Below, in pieces: positions 53,982 through 64,000 of a stretch of DNA of 64,000 bases; within the stretch, counting starts at the first letter, position 1; each line of letters starts with the position of its first letter. The DNA is from Cliona cf. orientalis (Eukaryota > Porifera > Demospongiae > Clionaida > Clionaidae): assembly GCA_963930775.1 (NCBI GenBank), contig OZ005692.1:1722135-1786134 (forward strand). Reading direction: 5' to 3'. Below the pieces are notes generated by a model, which saw nothing but the letters and a program-made list of their open reading frames with translations, had not been told where the DNA came from and did no database searches. Both the position numbers and the translations under genes were made by a program.

Positions 53982-55371
53982 CTAGCTACGTATAACACTA
54001 TAGTATGGTTCAGTCTGGGTCTGATCTCTGCTGACGTTGTAAGCCGGGTTACTAACATTAATAAACTGTGAATTATTATTGTAAGCTGGGTTGCTATCCA
54101 GGCCATCACAAACAACATAGGCAGGATTACTCATAATCTGTTGAAGTTGTGGTTCAGAAGCACTTGGTCTATTTTCTTGACTTCCTCTCGTCGTTGTGAG
54201 CATTGAGTGGTTGAGGACCTTCATGTTTCTGTTATAGAGAAAACAGCACACCACTAGAGTGAAGATCAGGATGAAGATGGCTAGAAGCAAGAGTGTGGCG
54301 GCAACAATTGCAACTACAACAACGAGAGACATTTCAGAAGGTGGTGTCGTCTCAGACGTCAGTGTACTCATAGAATCTGTTTCCAAGTTGATAGAAACTG
54401 TACTTGTGGTTTCTGAGCTAATATCTGCAATATAGATTAAACGTAAAGCATCAGATATTCATGGTAGCTGAGATCATGCATAATTTTAATACTATAGAGG
54501 CCTGGGGTTCCATTCTGCATACATATACCATCAGCCTAACTATAAAAACTATTAATGAGTGAAGCTAGCTAATTAACTGAATGCAAATCTAATATGTAGC
54601 TAGTCATTATTTAATTTTTTTACTCACCAACAACAGTTGCTTGTATGACTGGGCTACGAACTAAACCAGCACCACCAGAAGTAAACACTCTTGTAGCATT
54701 GTCTCTCAAGTCTAAAGTATTTGGTGTTGGCATGCTTGAATCACCAGAGAAATACTTCAAGAATGATCCACCATTATCAAACTGTATCTGAAATCCTTCA
54801 GATACCCCAGGCACTTCGATGGTCCTCATGCCTGCAATATCCCCAGGGGCTACGACTATTTGCTCTTCGGAGGGAACTTTGAAGGAAATGAGATGGCTTG
54901 AGTCAGGTTCTGCATCTTGAAAGGTATTCATACCGACCAGATGATAGACATTAGGGAGTGTCTTATCAGCTCGCCACACGTGAAATTCAACAGGGTGTGA
55001 GCCATTATGAACTGTATATGCGGCCCACTCTGTGATAACACCGTGGCATCCAAAGATGTAGGCTGTGGCTAGGAAACGTCCAGGGTAGCCGACTTCAACA
55101 GGTGCAAGGACGCCGTCCCCTGATATACGATCTCTGAATCTAGGATAGTCGACTGGTATACAATTCAGTGTTGCCAGTGATGCTGCAAAAATTAATGGGG
55201 GAGCATTGCATAATATAGCGGCTATTGTTAGCATCAAAGATCTGCTGATCTTCAAGGTTGTAGCATGCAATGATCATTCACTATACCGGCAATAGATGAC
55301 TTACTTTGCAATGCAGTGCCGATCATCAGCACAACTAACACTAAGGGTATTGAAGAGTACTTCATATCCAT
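53982..55371 (-). CDS. N3, intact type I membrane protein with NPAY and YYSVI tail motifs (354 aa)
   Basis: Exons 55371-55305, 55182-54628 and 54424-53982, all GT-AG, both introns phase 1; the joined length of 1065 bases is one open frame. Residues 1-22 are a signal peptide (MDMKYSSIPLVLVVLMIGTA). Residues about 23-207 form one ectodomain (CIPVDYPRFRD, FGCHGVITEWAAYTV, PVEFHVWRADKTL, VAPGDIAGMRT); I do not recognise the fold. A Ser/Thr stalk is followed by one helix (about 230-255), a short Cys-Tyr/Arg stop-transfer, then NPAYVV, NPAYNN, NPAYNV and the C-terminal EPYYSVIRS. NPxY motifs bind PTB domains and YxxV/I sites suit SH2 domains, so tyrosine signalling or endocytosis is likely. It is the only unbroken member here. 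Confidence 0.85.
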
Positions 55372-55831
55372 ATTATTATTAGTGTAGCTACTAGGCTATC
55401 TAGCTACTTCGCATGCTTTTTAGTAAACCAATATGTGCCTCGCTAGCTATGGCTAAGGACTGGGGAATCACATGACTCAGTGCAGTACATGTAAAAGGTA
55501 CAGTAAACGATGATGCAATTTCCTTTCTAAAAAGGCTTCCGAGTTACAACTGAGTAGCTACCGTGTCAGAATCAATCTTGAATTTTTCTTGGTTGCTAGC
55601 CATCTTGTTTGGTCTATGGTCTAATCAACGCTTGAGGTCATAGCTACTCATGCTTCTGAGCAGCTTCACCTGTCAAAGCTCATCACTGAACGTGTGCTTC
55701 TACTACCGAAAAATTATCACTAATGATCAGGAGTCCCCATACGTGTGCAGGTAGTTCCATCTGGTACGGGGTCGCCAGGTATTGACGACCCCGTACCACA
55801 TCACACGTTCTCTCAAATCTAAGCAAGAAAA
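55372..55831. promoter_or_regulatory. Divergent intergenic region N3/EMC3
   Basis: The 460 bases between the starts of N3 (minus) and EMC3 (plus) must hold both promoters. The only distinct feature is the hairpin at 55762-55798 near EMC3. No TATA box is convincing. Confidence 0.5.
55762..55798. repeat. Perfect 13-bp-stem hairpin just upstream of EMC3
   Basis: TGGTACGGGGTCG (55762-55774) pairs with CGACCCCGTACCA (55786-55798) around an 11-base loop, ending 33 bases before the EMC3 start. It would be in the 5' UTR or at the start site. Confidence 0.8.
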
Positions 55832-58351
55832 ATGGCTGAACTACTTCTCGATCCTGACATTCGTATGTGGGTGATCCTGCCTATCGTTCTGATCACGCTG
55901 ATGTTCGGTCTGCTGCGTCACTACATCACCATACTGCTCACCAACGACAACAAGCAACCAAAAGAGGAGGAAGTCAAAGACTCGTGAGTCAAGTCCGTAA
56001 AACTCCGTAAATTATTTAAATGTCCTGCTCCATTATGGCCTTGTCCTTAGGCCCATTGGGCTCCCCAGTACATAGTTTATTGTTCTTTATTATGTATCCC
56101 TCTTTCCTGGAAATTATAGCCCATTTTCAGGTCACCTTCTAATACGATTCGATAAACTATAAGTGCCCAATAAATTTTAGGCTTTTCAAATCAGTGAATG
56201 CCGCAACTATAAAACTCAGTGTCTATGAGTGATCTTAGCAATAAGTAGGACTCAAGTAAACTACGTGTTGATAATTGTATCCCTTTTAACAGACAGGCAG
56301 TCCTGAGAAGCCGTCACCTTCGTGAAAATGGCGGGTGTATACCAAGAGAGGTAAGCATGCAGTGCGCTCAGCTCCTAGATATCCTTCAAGGTCAACGACC
56401 TGACTTCACTGCAAATATTTATCTTTCAAACATGTAGTCATTTCTGATGCGTAAGCATTTCTTCAACGATGCTGAGAAGGGTTACTTTAAGGAAGAGAGG
56501 AGTGCACCTAACCCAATGGCCATGGGAGGTACTGTCAGCAGACTGCTATACATATACAGGGTTTATTTCAGGAAGGCCAGGGGGTGCTTTCACCCCACCC
56601 CCATTACCCCCCTTGCGTTTGCCCCCTCTTGAGCAAAATCCTGAAATATGAACCCTGATGTACATGCAGTTCTTTGTGTGCGCGCATCAATGATCAAATG
56701 TTCTCCCCCCCCCTCCTCCTCCAACTCTCATCCCTGTCTGAGCCAAAAATTACTTTTAGTTTTACCACACAACTGACTTTCTCTCTCCCCATCCGTCCCT
56801 CCCTCTGTCTCCTCTCTCCCCTTCCCTCTCTCTCCATCCTCTTAGACCCAGGCATGGCTATGGAGATGATGAAGGGTACCTTCACTAATGTTCTCCCCAT
56901 GATCATGATCGGAGGCTGGATCAACTGGACATTCTCTGGCTTCATCACAAGTTCGTTGCATGTACATTGTGTATACAAGCAGTGTTGTAAATAATTTTAT
57001 CCTGTAGTTCTCTTTGAGTTTGATCCTATACCATACATGTAGATAGCATTACTTTCGTGGTTTGTGGTCCTTTCCATAATTGTACAATGTTGTGTATTTT
57101 CATTACGATTGTTAGCAACAATGATCTACTGTACATGTATGTATGTGCTAGTTGTCATAGATTTTCTTTTCTCTCTCCGCCAACAGCCAAGGTTCCCTTC
57201 CCACTGACTCTGAGATTCAAGCCGATGCTTCAAAGAGGAATAGAGCTGCAGTCACTCAGCTCATCATGGTATGGCAGTTGAATTCTATATACATGTGTCA
57301 CCAACTCACGTGTAATTTTTTTATGATGGTCATGTACGTGTATACACCCGGCCTCATCTCCAGGATCCCTGATCTTTTGATGCATTAAATTATGGGAATG
57401 AGGCTATATACCGTATAGCCTGAAAATATGGCGGGGAATTAAATTTGGCAGTTTGGCAGTCTATATTACAACCACCAAAATTTCCTACTTACATATAATA
57501 CGTATGGCGATCCCGTACTGAACCACCAAATTTAAATCCGTCAACATTCTTGTAATTTGATAATGATTTTGGACTCAACCGCCAAATTTAATTCCCGCCA
57601 ACATTTCCGGCTATATGGTACATTACGATGAACTTACATGTAGGTTATGTTTTCCACTTGAGTATTACCTTGTTTTGATCAAACTTGTGTAGTTGTATAC
57701 CACATGTAGGGCAAATTAAGTAAAGTTTGCTCTTCATAAGCCTGTCAGTGGTATATACCTTTATATTCTCCCTCCGTCCAGGGTGAGCTCAGCCTCGTGG
57801 TATTTCCTGAATGTGTTTGGTCTTCGAAGCATCTACTCTCTGATCCTCGGGGCAGACAACTCTGCCGACCAGACCAGGCAGATGGCACAGCAGATGTCAA
57901 TGCAAGGCATGAGCGCTGCTGGTCCAATGGGAAAACAGCCGAACATGAAACAGATATTCAAGGTGAGAACTCGTAGAGGTTTGATTCGATAAGAATAACC
58001 TACTGAAGGGTTTTATGCCACCCAGAATTGTACAATTTCATGTATATCATGGTCTCTCTTTCTCTCACTCTCCCTCCCTTCCTCTCTCTTGCCCTCCCTC
58101 CGTCCCTCTCTCCCCCTACTTTCTTCTTTTCTCTTTCTCTCCCTCTCCCTATCCTGTCCCTGTCTCTGTTCCCCCTCTCCCTCCTCCCTCCCCTCTCTCC
58201 GTTTCTCCAGGATGAGTGGGAAGCTCTCCAGGTTGTCCAACACAAAGATGCCCTGCACAAGATCGAGGAGACACTGGTTGAGCAGAAAGGATTGAAACCA
58301 ATCTACTCTGACATTCCTCTCACTGACCCAAAACGAAAGAAAATGTTCTAA
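55832..58351 (+). CDS. EMC3: ER membrane protein complex subunit 3 (EMC3/TMEM111)
   Basis: Seven exons: 55832-55983, 56293-56350, 56438-56528, 56846-56950, 57187-57268, 57782-57962 and 58211-58351. All introns are GT-AG and the joined 810 bases encode 269 residues. EMC3 is the Oxa1/YidC-related insertase subunit of the EMC, which inserts transmembrane segments in the ER. Recognisable stretches are [14 protein letters not shown] (first helix), [58 protein letters not shown] and the charged C-terminal DEWEAL segment. Length is close to the human protein (about 261). It is the first gene on the opposite strand after the P/N array and marks its edge. Introns carry CT-rich tracts (56760-56840, 58060-58200) and a MITE. 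Confidence 0.96.
56557..56657. mobile_element. Short CAGGGTT-ended MITE in EMC3 intron 3
   Basis: Ends CAGGGTTTATTTCAGGA and the complement TCCTGAAATATGAACCCTG form an inverted repeat around C-rich sequence. CCCCCTCTTGAGCAAAATCC inside it recurs at 59167-59186, showing a dispersed family. The ends resemble hAT MITEs; no clean target duplication seen. Confidence 0.65.
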
Positions 58352-58701
58352 ACTTTCTGCCACAGTATAATATTATATAGGATTCAAAAATTAGTAAAAC
58401 AGTTGCTACTATTTCATTTGAAGTTAACATGTTCGATACATGTACTACATGCATGTATTGAAGCTGGGAAGTATAGTACATGTACATGTACGTGGCAGTG
58501 CATGTACATGTATGTTGGCATTGCATGAGGAGTGCCACTGAACAACATCTAGTAGATAACTGGGCTCCCCCCAGTAAATCAATAGTGCTGAGTTTGAAAA
58601 TTGCTCTCCATGAAAGCCTACACTAGCAAGTTAATTAGTGACTATTTATAGCCAAAGGTTAATTATGGCCATGGCATCCTGCAGCTGGGTGGGCATTAAA
58701 T
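58352..58701. other. Intergenic, EMC3 3' flank
   Basis: Rich in ACATGTAC-type alternating motifs; nothing coding. It should hold the EMC3 poly(A) site and the reductase promoter. Confidence 0.5.
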
Positions 58702-61700
58702 ATGGTTGGAGTAGATCCTCGATCTGGTGGTACAGTGGGTGATGGCATCAGTCTCTTCAGGTATGCATGGTACGATATACAGGTCCGTAGCCGGGGGGTG
58801 CTGTTGAGGCCCACCAGGGAGCTGCACTCGACATGACTCGAGCTTGTAGTGTTGTACCGATTGCAATGAACTGAGTGGTTACTTATGTAAACTGCTACAT
58901 TCCAACACCACACCAGACGAGTGCAGCATACTAGTGACATGCATGTATTTGTTTGCAGAAAATCCTGCAATATCAAAGCTAGGGAAGCATGCCCTCAGAT
59001 TCCCCCATGTGAAAAAAATAGAACCCCCCTAATTACCTCATTCCCAGGCCCCCAGTCCCTCTTGGAAATTAGTCTTCCCTATAATATATTATAATATTGG
59101 GGTTGCTCCCATTGATGGTACCAGTATTTGTCACCCTCGAAGTTTGCTGCTACATATTATGTGCTTACCCCCTCTTGAGCAAAATCCTGAAATAAACCAT
59201 ACTGTGGTGCAGTACATCAGGCCCATATATGTAGCCAGACCTTGAGCTTATATATACAGTGCTTCAAGGCAAGAGAACAAATTTTTTGATTTTGAGCTTA
59301 AATGGTCGTAAAGATGGTTCTGTTTGATATTATCAAATGAAATCTGGTTTACACTTTCTATATCCATATTGAAATTTACAGCTGGATTTATGGGATGTAA
59401 TTTTGATTAGTTTCGCTTCAATGGCTTCACAAGCGATTCCACTTTGAGAAATAGTTTTGGCATAGAAAAAGCTTATTATTTTGAGTTAAGAAACTGCACT
59501 TTTTCCTCTGATGTGGCACCATATGAAGTTACTTGGACACAAGTTTGAAGGCTAACGGAAGTATGGTTTGTCGGATATCATTAAAAATGTCATTTCAGAG
59601 TGTCAAAAACTTTTGGCATTTTATTTGAAAAATACTTTGAGTTAAGAAAATCCACTTGAGCCTCTCAATGTACTTGTATTAGAGTTTCAGATCCCCAAAT
59701 TTGAAGATTCAACTCCAAAGTACTCTTGAGATATTGCCACTTTTGTCCAAGATTTGTGAAAAATGGCTCAAAAACTGCCTGAACTTGTGCGGCTTCTCTA
59801 TTAGCTATATAATATGGGGATAATGAGTTGTGCAAAAAGATGATAAAAGTGATTTTATGATATCTGTAGATGTTATTGAGCACAGTGGAGCTCATTTAAC
59901 CTCAAAAAATAGAATTTCAAAAAATTTGCTCTCTTGCCTTGAAGCACTGTATGTAATTACTGAATCTACCCCCTCTCCACCTTGTGCATGTAGGAACGTT
60001 GCTACAGTTGTTGGTGTTCTGTGGCTGTCTTGGTTGACGTTGAGAGCTCTAAAGGCTCTTGCTGGTGATTTTTGTGCCTTCTTTCTGGCTCCTCTAGGAA
60101 TATCAAGAATAAATCTCAAGAAATATGGATCATGGGCAGGTAGATTGAAACTCTGCTGTATGCAAATCATCTCTCTCTCCACCCCTCTTAATATCTCTCT
60201 CTCTCTCTGTATAACTACTAAATTTATAAATTTGTATCAACTTTGTGACAGATGTTTTAGTGATCAACACGTACACACATGCACCATCTCATAATTTCTG
60301 TAGTGATTACAGGAGCTTCGGAGGGAATTGGACGAGGCTATACACTTGAAGTAATAATGGTTAAACTGCTTTAAGCTTAATTAACTAGCTTTGTGTAACG
60401 CTTAATTAACTAGCTATTAATTTTTTGTAGCTTGCTAGGCATGGTATGAATGTTGTGATTATGAGTCGCTCTCAAGAGAAACTGAAGAAAGTGGAGGATG
60501 AAATAAGTGAGTTGTATTAACTTGATCATGCGATCCTTGTGGATTGAGAAATTGTGTCCAAATCATGTACAAAAAATAATGTACATACATGTATAGAACA
60601 GAAGTATAATTGTGAAGTAGTTGTCATCCCTGTTGACTTCTCTGATGGAATGGAGATCTACCCAAACATTGCCGAACGACTACAAGATCTTGATATTGGA
60701 ATTCTCAGTAAGCCCTACATACACATGTACCATAGATCGGGAAATTTTCGTCGTTGAAATTTTTCGTCAAAGATCTTTCCCGATGAAAATTAAATACACG
60801 AAATATTTTGTACGCGTTAGTTAATACAGTGACATGTTACGTACATTTGTGTATGCGACAAAAATTAGACTACGCAAAAATTTAACAAGTGAAATAATAT
60901 TATTTTACTGGTGAAAATATCCCAATCTATGGTACTTTGTAGTTATTTTAATTACCTTATGCACTTCCCCTCCAGTTAACAATGTTGGTATTGCATTTGA
61001 GTGCCCTGATGTCGTTCATGAGCGCTCGGCAGAAGTAAGTTTTATAAAGAAACTATCAGAGATGGATGGATGGCTCACCCTTTCCGCTCCTTTTTTATAT
61101 TTTTTCAGTGGTTTCACAAGATGGTAGAGGTCAACTGCCAGTCTATGGTACAAGTAAGTTCATGCTATTTAATTAGATGGTTGTGGCTACACAATAGTAT
61201 TATCAACTGGTGGGCAAGAGTAATAGCTACATGTACATGTGTATAATATTGAAAAATGTTAACGTAAACACTATAATATGCACACTATAGATGACGAAGG
61301 TGGTGCTGCCCGGAATGTTGGAGAAGAAGAAAGGTGTCATAGTGAATCTCTCATCCTGTGTCTCCGGCATCATGCCTCCAATGCTCACTGGCTATGCTGC
61401 CACTAAGGTGACTGAACTAAAAATTCACTTAAAAATAGCTCTCTTAATTAGTAATAATTATTATGTGATGTGTAAGCCGGTTATTAATGTATGGATTTTT
61501 TCTGAATCTCTAATTTACATGTAATTACAGTGTATGCGACCATTAATTTTTTGTACTCTTCAATGCACAGAGTTTCGTGGATTCTTTCACTGCTGGCCTC
61601 TATAAGGAATACACCAGCAAAGGCATCATAGTACAGGTGAGTTTCCATGCAGTGTCTTATCAAGGGCTTATAGACCCAAAAAAGCCCTTGCAATTGGTAT

Positions 61701-62090
61701 TATCAATTTTTTCTGCCATTTTCTTCACTTCAGTGTGTGTCGCCTTTCTATGTGAGCACAGCAATGAGTGGAATTGGCAGTGCTAACTTTTGGGTGCCCG
61801 AGCCAGTTGCTTTCGCCCGGGCAGCCGTGGCTACTATCGGGATAAAGAGATTCACTCGCGGCTGCTTCTCTCATGCTCTTCAGGTGAAGCAATTTGTGTT
61901 TGCATGATCAGTTTCATCAATTCCTCTTCCCCCCCCCCCCCCACCCCACCCCGCTCTCTCTCTCTCTCTACTTCCGGTCCAGGGCTATATCTCAAGAACT
62001 ATTCCTTCAGCTATGATGGATCATGTTCTGTGGAAATCAAGAATGGCAGCAAAAGAACGCCACCTTAGCAGAGAGACAAAACAGAAATAA
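58702..62090 (+). CDS. HSD17B12: Very-long-chain 3-oxoacyl-CoA reductase-like (HSD17B12 type), copy 1
   Basis: Supported exons: 59994-60139, 60304-60350, 60431-60506, 60597-60707, 60976-61034, 61109-61153, 61291-61407, 61571-61636, 61734-61883 and 61983-62090 (stop TAA). They encode a membrane anchor (VVGVLWLSWLTLRAL), the cofactor motif TGASEGIGRGY, INNVG, the catalytic serine in NLSSCVSG and YAATK of a short-chain dehydrogenase. The family reduces 3-ketoacyl-CoA with NADPH during fatty-acid elongation in the ER; HSD17B3 and related enzymes share the fold. The first exon is uncertain: 58702-58760 (MVGVDPRSGG start, phase 2) fits frame and donor but does not resemble exon 1 of copy 2. With it the protein is 327 residues. 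The intervening 58761-59993 contains a MITE and fragments. Confidence 0.88.
59257..59949. mobile_element. Tc1/mariner-type MITE or inactive element in reductase copy 1
   Basis: Inverted ends CAGTGCTTCAAGGCAAGAGA (59257 onward; complement ending 59949) are flanked by TA (59255-59256 and 59950-59951). The interior also has TTTGAGTTAAGAAA repeats (59479-59492 and 59636-59649) and no transposase frame. It ends 44 bases before the first well-supported reductase exon. Confidence 0.8.
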
Positions 62091-62328
62091 TTTGCTGCAT
62101 GTACAGTTTGTGCCTTGTCCAGCCCCAGGTCCATTCCCATGCAGTCTTTCATTGTTGTATGCTGAAAACTTGTCTCTCTTTCTGATATTACTGAATCACT
62201 AGATGTGCAGATTGTGTATTTATGTCATATGTGCAAGAGTAATTAATAGACACGTACACGTGCTAGGTAATTAGCCCCGCCCCCTCTCGATCGATCTAAC
62301 GTTTTAATTCTCACACCAAGAGGACAAG

Positions 62329-64000
62329 ATGGATAGCCTTCTGGATATCTTCGTTTCTGAGCGCTACTGCTTCTACAGGTACGTAAATTGTGCCATGGCA
62401 TGAAAAATCTGTTAGGTTTATTTACTACCTGCCCCTAATAATAGAGCAGTACCGGTATATACTTACAGTTGACAATAGCTCTAAATTTAATACAACGTGC
62501 AGACGTGCCTCTCTAAAGATGTGCCACCTGGACCAGAACGAATGCGCCACCCAAAGTCGGTAATTATATTTTAGTGGCGCGTTTAGTTAGAACGGATACG
62601 GTAGGTACATGTAAGTTAGTCTGGGTAGCTACCCACCCCCCCCCCCCCCCCCCCTTCACAAGAGGAAGGAGCTGGCACCATAGCACTCAGACTACACCCT
62701 AAGTGGCTCTAGAGCACGGGTACTTTTAATATATACACGATGGACCTTGGCTACAATAAACAGCCATCAATGCATCAGTTAAATTTTTGCACAGTGTGGC
62801 TCATATCAAATTTAATTCCCTCTAGGAATGTAGCAGCTGTGGTTGGTGTTCTCTGGCTCTCTTGGACGGCTCTTAAGATACTGAAGTTTTTCGCGGTAGA
62901 GTTTCATGCCTTTGTCCTTGCTCCATGGGGGATATTCAGGACAAATCTCAAGAAGTATGGAGAGTGGGCAGGTGAGCCAATTAAAAATAATCATCAGTAC
63001 GTATACGTCTTGCAGGGAAGAGAAGTGGAGTAGCCACGCCCCCAGGTCCATTCCCAGCATTTTACTATTTTATGGAATTTTTTTTATCATAGTTGTGACT
63101 GGATCTTCCGAGGGGATAGGAAGAGGCTATGCTCTTGAGGTGATTAATGTGATTCTTAGCTAGTTCGAAAGGTGTCTGGCATAATATGTTATACTGTTTT
63201 GTATCTGCTGTAGCTTGCTAGACGTGGTCTGAATGTTGTGATCATGAGTCGATCTCAAGAGAAACTGAAGAAAGTGGAGGATGAAATAAGTGAGTTGATG
63301 TGATAACATAATGATTCCTGTCCCCTCCCCCTAGTCTCTCTCCCTCCCTCCCTCCCTCCTTTCTCTCCTCCCTTTCCCTGTTACTGTACTATAGCCATGC
63401 TTAAAGTTGCATAATATTATAATATTATGTCAGAGTATTCCCAGTACATACTCAGAAAGGATAATAATGGATTTTTTTTACAGAGCAGAAGTATCATCGT
63501 GAAGTTCTTGTGATCCCAGTGGACTTCTCTCGAGGAATGGAGATCTACCCGCATCTTGCTGAGCAGCTGAAAGATCTGGACATTGGCATTCTAGGTGAGA
63601 ATGATCGGCTGAATGCATTGCTATGAGGTGACCAATAATGGCAATAATCCTATTATACACTGCACAATGTCATATAATATAGTAATGGTCACGTGATTAC
63701 CATAAATAGCGAATATTTCGTGTCCAAAACAATTCATGCAATAATTTTTCACGTTAAATAATTTTCGGACAAACGCATATTAATTTTGTTAATATTGTGC
63801 ATGTATTTTCATGCGTTTAATTTTTGCACAAGCCAGGCTGTCCGAAAATATTTTAAAGACGAAATATTCGCGATTTACGGTACATGTATCATAATATTAT
63901 GTATACACAATGTACTAGTATTAATATTGTGATCGATAATGTACATGTAATTATTCTGCAGTAAACAATGTTGGACTTTCCTACGAGTGTGCTGGTGTCC
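62329..64000 (+). CDS. HSD17B12: HSD17B12-type reductase, copy 2 (3' end beyond window)
   Basis: Exons 62329-62378, 62826-62971, 63093-63139, 63214-63289, 63484-63594 and 63962 to beyond 64000, with the same intron positions and phases as copy 1. The product begins MDSLLDIFVSERYCFYR, then NVAAVVGVLWLSW (membrane anchor), VVTGSSEGIGRGYALE (cofactor site), VVIMSRSQEKLKKVEDEI and VNNVGLSYEC; the catalytic Ser and Tyr-Lys lie off the window. The start is the first Met after the intergenic gap and gives a clean phase-2 donor. Close similarity of exons and divergence of introns indicate a tandem duplication. Same inferred role as copy 1; the two may differ in tissue or substrate. Confidence 0.9.
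62633..62656 (+). repeat. Poly-C tract in intron 1 of reductase copy 2
   Basis: A run of over 15 C that is probably polymorphic in length. Confidence 0.8.

Noticed and set aside
56447-56651. Separate small genes in EMC3 introns
   Set aside because: They are EMC3 exon 3 running on into the intron, plus MITE sequence.
58000-58363. Arg/Glu-rich minus-strand frames and Ser/Pro/Leu-rich plus-strand frames
   Set aside because: They come from the CT-rich polypyrimidine tract of EMC3 intron 6.
59665-60182. Minus-strand frames overlapping reductase exon 59994-60139
   Set aside because: Antisense of a supported exon and of the MITE; no family resemblance.
1-64000. tRNA, rRNA or bacterial-type operon signals
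   Set aside because: None could be recognised by eye; a dedicated covariance search would be needed to exclude small RNAs.

Overview
The window looks like nuclear DNA of an early-branching metazoan, most likely a sponge (inference). EMC3 and an HSD17B12-type reductase have animal-like, intron-rich structures with short GT-AG introns. The AT-rich spacers are packed with small inverted-repeat transposons, and the main gene family is a Pmp-like (right-handed beta-helix) ectodomain joined to a multi-span membrane domain, a type I associate with sponge genomes.

Layout. (1) About 1-50,900 is a tandem array, all on the minus strand, of nine paralogues here called P1-P9. Each is read as a single exon: signal peptide, beta-helix ectodomain with GGA(I/L/M) repeats, Cys-rich juxtamembrane module, about 8 membrane helices, and a short tail ending in a conserved DLREPLL-type motif. 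Four are intact (P3 22103-25993, P5 28030-31737, P7 37804-41685, P8 43023-46646). Five are damaged: P1 by two transposon insertions, P2 by a frameshift, P4 by deletions, P6 by one in-frame stop, P9 by an internal deletion. (2) A second, three-exon family, N1-N3, encodes type I membrane proteins with NPAY motifs and a C-terminal YYSVI motif. It lies next to the P genes; N1 and N2 are broken and N3 (53982-55371) is intact. (3) From 55.8 kb the strand switches: EMC3 (seven exons), then two tandem HSD17B12-like reductase genes, the second running off the window.

Mobile DNA. P1 is split by a 5.04-kb element at an exact TTAA duplication. This element carries a spliced, open gene for a Mutator-like DDE transposase fused to a YqaJ-type nuclease (Kolobok-like by target site). 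P1 is split again by a 5.3-kb foldback element with a 6-bp target duplication, which itself contains two further nested elements. Removing each insertion and one target copy leaves the P1 frame open, so both insertions look recent. Many MITEs, GGGATGC hairpins and a plus-strand NHL-repeat gene fragment (20757-21917) are also present.

History. The segment P1-P2-N1 (about 11956-20756) is a direct segmental duplicate of P8-P9-N2 (about 45650-53253), spacers included. P3-P7 are a local tandem expansion that also duplicated spacers. The array looks like a fast birth-and-death locus of variable surface proteins with a co-duplicated tyrosine-motif receptor. A recognition or allorecognition role is a hypothesis only.
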